Shown: one piece after another, positions 57,839-64,000 of the stretch
Layout: the number at the start of each line of letters is the position of its first letter
Numbering within the stretch: the stretch's first letter is position 1
NCBI GenBank assembly: GCA_003024785.1
Contig: PUQB01000035.1
Coordinates: 806,001-870,000 of the forward strand
From: Selaginella tamariscina
Lineage: Eukaryota > Streptophyta > Lycopodiopsida > Selaginellales > Selaginellaceae
Length of the DNA stretch: 64,000 nucleotides
Direction: 5' to 3'
Made by a program: the position numbers and the translations under genes
Notes under the pieces: model-generated
The model's database searches: none
Seen by the model: the letters and a program-made list of their open reading frames with translations, nothing else
Told to the model about the DNA's origin: nothing

Positions 57839-60800
57839 TTAAGCTTCAGAAAACATACATTCCCTTGCAGTTTTGTTAATCGTGACTTTATCAACGCTTC
57901 TTGACATCCACCCATATCGAATGGATTTAACATTTATAAAACATGCTGGGTCTTTTTGATTGGGAGACCATGTTTTCTCTAGGCATCCATTATATCTTTC
58001 GCTCTCCTTCTCGTGTCGCCTTTTTTATGGTTTGAACCATGCAACCTTAACAATACTTTTTTTGTGATTACTTCAGGTGTGTCGATAATTTGACCCCATC
58101 CAAATAGGCTGATTATATGACGCATCTGGAGTAATGAGAACCATCATTAGTTTTTGAAGATCTTGCAGCAATCAAAGTATGCTTTAGGTTTTTGGTTCCT
58201 TGTCCAACAAAGTGTGGGTTTGCACTTCCACATCACTACTGGCTTCTATGTCGTCTGGCTCAGTGATGTCATTTCAATCTCCTCTCGCCACCTTGTTTTA
58301 GGCCAGAAAGGGTGTTGCAATTCTGTACTTGTGACAGTAGGCCCTTCCAACTCTCGAACAACAGTCTCCCAATAGTTGACCACATGCTTATATAGTTCTG
58401 AGTAACCAGGCCTTATCAGAATTCTTGGCATCGATTTTTGAACCCATGCCACATATTTTTGATGCCATCAATAATAACCTCTTGTTCCTTGAGCTGGGCA
58501 CTCAATGGAATAGGGTCGGTTGTCCTTCTGGGAGAAGTGGCTTTCCATCCTCTCCACTTTTGAAGAGCATTAAGCCCTCTTTCGGTAACCACTCCTGCTC
58601 TGATGGCCGTAACTTGTACTGCATAATAGGTATACCATCTCGTATGGAGAAAAGAATTGTAGCGGCACAAGATGACCAATTAAAGAATCCTCCCCTCTTT
58701 GATATACTCCTTGAGAAATTTTTTGAAGTCTGGCACCTCAGTCACAAGCAAAGCACAACTTTTTTTGGAGATGCAATTTTCAAAAAGATTCATCATATGC
58801 GGTAAGGTAAGTGCACTTGTCCTTTTTGTAGAGTTGGAGACCTTGCTGAAGAACGCATCAATATCTTCATGAGTGTGACCAACCATAAGGAAACTGAGCG
58901 TGATTGTTTCAAACACACCTTTGGCAACAAGCATTGACAAGTATGCTAGCACATATCTAGAAAATAAAAGTAAGTATGAGCTTGAGAAACCCTTAAGTAA
59001 AATGATTTACCTATTTTTGTTCTCGCCTGCACAATTATCCATCTGTAAAAGCAAATGACGAGGAAGCTTATTTGATGTTGAGGACACATGTACACTATTT
59101 GAGCTAGATCCCTCCACTGAACCTGAACTCTCAACAGGGCCATCTGTTTTTTTGTGCAGGTTGCTGACAATGCCTCTCATATTCCCAAGTAGCCTCAAGT
59201 GCAGACGTGTTCATGAGAGCATTATGTAAAGGTTGAAGGTGTTGTTTCTTCACTTTGAGATCACTGATAGATTTGTCTGTGAGTGGGCTTCAAGGTTTCT
59301 GAAACACATGGCTAACGACCCAATAGTGAAATTGGAGTCGCTAGACAATGTGGAAGTGAAAAGTGTCCATATGACTCACAACCGTGTCCATGTGTTAGCA
59401 CACCTGTTTAAAGAAATCGGAAGTTTCATGACATTTCCAAGGCACTTTGGTGTTGCAAAGAGCTTTGGAATGCTGGTCTTTGAATGATCCATCTTGTCAT
59501 GGATCAAGCACAGGTACTCTGATGGGCTTGACACAGAAAGCATGCGGTGTGCATAGTACTGAGACCGACAAGTTTGTTGTGCAATCATGTGGGCCTCATC
59601 TTCCTTTGAATGGTAGTGATCTCCACCAAGGTTTTGCACAAGCCTCTGCAGCCTTCAATGATGTACAAGTGTCACACTTAGAAAAGCTAGAGTGTTTGCA
59701 ATCTCCACATCCTAAAATGAGTATTCCATATGTTGTTGAAGGTACCAGTGCAGATTGCTTGGAGCCCCATCAAACTGAGGCACTTGTTCACATGTTCACA
59801 CAGTTTCAATTGAGTGTAGATTGAAGGTAAACCTTGAGATTTTCCCTGACCCTGCATTTGTGGTTCGGCATTTGTGAGGCATCCTGTCTGCATTTGCTTA
59901 CACAAAGCCTTGAGTACTCTATGGCGCCATGTGAGAGCGGGTTTTGACCAAGCCAGTGTTCCCATGAATTGAGGTTCGCGCTCCATCTAGCCACTCATCC
60001 TCCGACGGTAGAACGTGGTCTTTGGGATCCGTATATACTGTACCAAGCTTTTGAAGCAGATGGCCACCTTTTAAAATACCATGGATGTACTCTGATAACC
60101 TGTGTCCGAGGCCATTCCATCAATACACCCAGTTAGTGCAGCATATACAAACTCATGCCTTTGCTTTTGGGTGAGCATACGAAAGACATGTCTACATTGG
60201 GTAATTCATTCCGGTCTGCCATCTGACAACACTTCTTCTTGCAACAGTCAATCGTGGAAATGCTCGTAACACTTTCGGAAGATGTAGGATCCATCTTTAC
60301 CCTCTTGCTGAAACTTGCAGGGGAAGATCTACAACCCATGAATCGCCTTTTTCTTACAATAGGACCAATGCAGGAACCTCTTCAAATATGAGTTGTTTCT
60401 TCCGGGTTGTTATTATTGAAATCCAACCCAGAATATGTTGAACCATCTTGCCGTCTTAATTCAGATGTTCGCCACCTCACGAGGGATCCAGGATACAATG
60501 TGCCATTAGGTGAAACCTCTGTCACAACTACACCCACGAAGTCGGACCCTAGTTTCTCTTCTGACACTGCTTCCATTGGATTTATAGCTGTGATGATGCC
60601 TCTTCCGACTTCAATCTCACGAAGAAAGAGAATCACCTCATCCATCACAGCAGGCAAGCCATCATCTGGTAAACTCGTGCTACTATTTGTTTGTGACTCT
60701 GCATATTCTGTGTCAGCCTTGACTTCATCCAAATTCCACAATACAGGAGAACCCTCCTCAAATTCCATTCCCAGAACCTCAACATGCTTTAAATGGTGTT

Positions 60801-60932
60801 CACCCATACGTACACACAAGATCCTTGGGCAATATTGTGACATGATGCATTATTATCTCGAACTTCCACAGTTCCAGTGCCAACTATCTCGTTGTTCCGA
60901 AGAAGACATACTTTATCTCCAGTATTAAACAT
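57839..60932 (-). pseudogene. DUF7869-type transposase gene, copy 5, multiple small indels
   Basis: Near-identical to 3507-6624 but with many one- to few-base indels (for example near 58240, 58415, 58500, 58690, 59150, 59360, 59620, 59900, 60060, 60370). It keeps QMDNCAGENKNR, the intron, and GHTHEDIDAFF, and keeps the bases missing in copy 1. The clustering of indels on so similar a copy could reflect sequencing error or recent decay. Confidence 0.8.
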
Positions 60933-61078
60933 ATTGTCCTGCACATAAATAATTGTATTATTTATGATATCTGTTTATGCAATATTTTTAAGAAATCTGA
61001 ATTGTTACTTAATAATATGCATATGCAATAATACATAATTATGTTTAGAGATAATCTCATGTTTGATTAATACAACTG

Positions 61079-62005
61079 ATGGCGGGATTAATCCCGCCCA
61101 ACGAATCCCTCCGACGAGGAACGGTCGGCGGGATTAATCCCGCCGCCGACTCAACCCCTTCGGAGAGAGTCGGGATTAATCCCGCCTTGGACTCCCTCCG
61201 ACAAGGAAGAGCCGGCGGGATTAATCCCGCCGCCTCTTCCTCCTCGGGGGAGTCCGGCGGGATTAATCCCGCCGACTCTCTCCGACGAGGAAGGGAGTCC
61301 GGCGGGATTAATCCCGCCGACCCTCCCCTTCGGAGAGAGTCGGCGGATTAATCGCCCTCTTCCTCCTCGGGAGACGGCGGATTAATCCCGCCGCCTCTCT
61401 CCCTCGGGGAGTCCGGCGGGATTAATCCCGCCGCCTCTTCTCCCGGGGGGAGTCCGGCGGGATTAATCCCGCCGCTCTCTCCGACGAGGAGGGAGTCGGC
61501 GGGATTAATCCCGCCGACTCATCCTCGCCGGAGAGAGTCGGCGGGATTAATCCCGCCGGACTCCCCCCGGAGGAAGAGGCGGCGGGATTAATCCCGCCGG
61601 CTCTTCCTTGTCGGAGGGAGTCCAAGGCGGGATTAATCCCGCCCACAATTCTTACGACGGGGAATGGGTGGCGGGATTAAACCCGCACATAACTCTCTCC
61701 AAAACTATGATTTCAAAGAGATCTCGGGATAAATCCTGTCCCCAAATCCTTAAAACAGGGATGTGGTGGCGAGATTAATCCCGCCACCCCTTCCCTGCCT
61801 CCTAAAATGGTTGGCGGGATTAATCCCGCCGACAACTCTTTCTAATAAATTCTGGTAACTCTTCATCAGTTGAGAAGGTTATCGCGGGATTAATCCCGCC
61901 ACTCTTTTTCAGTGGCGGAGAAGCATTGCCCGAGAGATGGTGGCGGGATTAATCCCGCCACTCTTCGAAGAGGCGAAAAAGAAATGGCCGGATTAATCCC
62001 GCCGC
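61079..62005. repeat. Palindrome array, copy 5, about 21 sites
   Basis: Same spacers as 2631-3354 but longer by several units; many sites are perfect GGCGGGATTAATCCCGCC. Some of the middle units (61330-61400) have lost one to three bases. Confidence 0.9.
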
Positions 62006-62161
62006 CCCGGTTAACCTAAATATTAAGTTAAAAGGATATTTAAAGGGATAAATCCCTAACGGAATATATTATAATCCTAATGCATTCCTAAACCCTAAAT
62101 TGTAATTTTAAGAGAGAATGTAAGAGAGTGAATCTTATAAGTATTTTTAAATTTGTTTATA

Positions 62162-62230
62162 ATACTTACTTGTAAACAGCACTGAAGGCGCCGTGCTTTC
62201 CTATAAAGAATAGCACCCAATTTAATCTCG
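62162..62230 (-). other. Exon-like segment with donor, copy 5
   Basis: Reverse complement of 2389-2456 with the same GTAAGT donor; reads IGKHGAFSAVYK in one frame. Confidence 0.4.
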
Positions 62231-63565
62231 CTCCTGAGATGATCACTATGAAGAAAAAAGAAGATCTAAAGAGTGAAAAATACAGAAATGAAGAAACCCT
62301 TGCCGGAGAAAGAACCAGATCTGAATTTGAGTGGGAAATTAAATGCATTTTCAAATTTACATGTCAGACCGACAATACATATGTCAGAAATTCAAATTTT
62401 TTAAAAAGAACAGAAAATAAAATTTAAGATGAGTTGACACAAATATCCGACACTCTGACATATATACTCTCCAGTTCCAATGAGTATTTAAAATTGCATT
62501 TAATGTTATTCAAGTGATTCAAGCTGTTTAATATTACGAAATTTTAGACTATATTCTACATTCTTAGTATTCAAGTATATTTATATTATATATATATATA
62601 TAATATATACTTATACAATAAATAAATTGATATATATTATGTATCATTTAAAATATATTCATAGTCTGTTTATTATTATTATTTTCTTAAGTTTTCATTT
62701 CCTAGTATCAATGGGATATTCTTTAATATTTTATTAATATTTGAAGAATATTCTAATATTAAACCTGATTATCATAATTAAATTAGTCTTGTTCTTAATT
62801 ATTGCAGTAATTATTCTACATTTGTATATATTAATGGGATTTTCTCAATTAATTTGTTATTATTTCAAGAATATTCATGTGTTAAACCTTATTATCATAT
62901 TAAATTAATACACACTATGAACATATTTTAAATTATACATAATAATACATCATTTTATCTATATAGTCATATAGTTTTAATAATATATATATTAATATCA
63001 TTTCCAATTACTTGAGTAATTAATCTTTTATTAATGGGATATTCTTTATTATTTCTTATTATTCCAAGAATATTCCAATATTAAACATGATTATGATAAT
63101 TAATTTAGTTAATTATTTGAGTACTTAATTTACATTTGTATATATTAATGGGATTTTCTCAATTAATTTCTTATTATTTCAAGAATATTTCAATGTTAAA
63201 CCTTTTTATCAATATTAAATTAATATATATATTAAAACTATATATGGCTATATATTAGATAAAATCATATATTATTATGTATAATTTAAATATGTTCCTA
63301 GTGTGTTTATTAATATTATTTTCTTAATTATTCGATGTTTGTTTTGCACACATATATAAACACAATCATAAATTTACACACGCATTACAAGAACTTACAA
63401 AAACACATATGCACACACATGCACAACCCTAAACCAAACTGAAGAAATATGTTGCTTCTTTATTGAAAACATCATGTTCAACGCATGTATATATGTACTC
63501 AATCTGTGTGTATGTAACACATTGAATTTACATGTGTAATATTTATATTAAGCTTGTTGGGAGCA

Positions 63566-63678
63566 ACCCTAAACCCTACCCTAACCCTGTGTATACATGT
63601 GTGTACAAAAATAATTTTTCAACACTCTCTCTTCACACCATGCATGATCCATCCTAAACCCTAACCCTAAACCCTAAT
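63566..63678 (-). repeat. Telomere-like tracts, copy 5
   Basis: CCCTAAACCCTACCCTAACC at 63566-63588 and CTAAACCCTAACCCTAAACC at 63654-63678, the counterpart of 992-1021 split by about 65 bp. Confidence 0.85.
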
Positions 63679-64000
63679 ATGTAACACAATGAATTTACTC
63701 ATGTAATATGTATGTATGTCTGTGTGTATACACGTGTGCATGTATATATGTGTACTCTGTATGATATATGTGTACTTTCTGTCTTCTCTCATACATACCA
63801 CCATGCATGATCCATGTTAAATTGTACTGTCTCTCTTCTCTCAAACATACACACCATGCATGATCTATAATATGTACTCGGTCTCTCAAATATTATGTAC
63901 TAATATGTATGTATGTCTGTGTGTATAATACACACCATGCATGATCCATAATATGTACTGTCTCTCTTCTCTCATATATTATGTATATCTGTGTATATAT

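Larger units (their letters stand above)
57338..64000 (-). mobile_element. DUF7869-type DNA transposon, copy 5 (minus strand, continues past the window)
   Basis: Starts at the terminal TGCA (57338) and is the reverse complement of about 720-7128, including the private micro-inversion of the AT block. Terminal repeat 57338-57363. It is inserted in the microsatellite downstream of the short array, and no TATA flank is seen. Confidence 0.85.

Noticed and set aside
61079..62005. CRISPR array (regular 18-bp repeats, about 26-bp spacers)
   Set aside because: Spacers are themselves recurrent and near-palindromic, no cas genes occur, and the context has introns, LTR elements and telomere repeats typical of a eukaryote.

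Overview
This is an AT-rich, intron-containing eukaryotic window with almost no ordinary single-copy gene. It most likely comes from a green-lineage (streptophyte) plant: (TTTAGGG)n telomere-type tracts recur, a tRNA fragment reads like plant initiator tRNA-Met, and two Ty3/gypsy chromodomain retroelements are present. I cannot place the species; a bryophyte, lycophyte, fern or charophyte-grade alga would all fit.

Nearly the whole window is nested mobile DNA. The main occupant is a family of large DNA transposons with a transposase-like gene of about 1,020 codons. It has one 54-bp intron, a QMDNC...ENKNR block and an HTHEDID block; I attribute it to the DUF7869 type of RNase-H-like proteins. 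Copies or pieces lie at 1-7128 (+), 8176-13167 (+, decayed), 36000-41132 (+, internally deleted), 41850-44278 (-, decayed) and 57338-64000 (-). All copies whose outer end is visible stop in the same terminal sequence, GTTACAAC followed by TGCA.

The best-defined unit is 20078-41132. Its two ends are 26-bp terminal inverted repeats matching at 24 positions, flanked by TATA on both sides. The flanks (19757-20073 and 41133-41845) are contiguous, in the opposite orientation, at 15505-16512, so the window contains both an occupied site and a nearly empty site. Inside the unit, from left to right, are a NIF/FCP1-like HAD phosphatase gene (-), a multi-exon gene of unknown function with a ParB/sulfiredoxin-like segment (-, 'gene U'), a 22-bp-arm hairpin, an array of 18-bp perfect palindromes, CA/TG microsatellites, telomere-like repeats, an AT-rich block, a second palindrome array, and the transposase gene (+). 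This looks like a large cargo-bearing DNA transposon.

Later insertions sit inside it: a deleted Ty3/gypsy element (23113-26318), a full-length decayed Ty3/gypsy chromovirus with an ATCCA target duplication (27996-33722), and, in a second copy of gene U, a 9.9-kb LTR element without pol (45274-55155). The last carries an antisense, intron-bearing macro-domain gene fragment.

The stretch 13570-15000 is the only part that looks like ordinary genic DNA: a small TATA-driven broken gene and an unrecognised ORF. No coding gene in the window looks fully intact. The value lies in the architecture of the transposon family, its cargo, and the unusual palindromic arrays.
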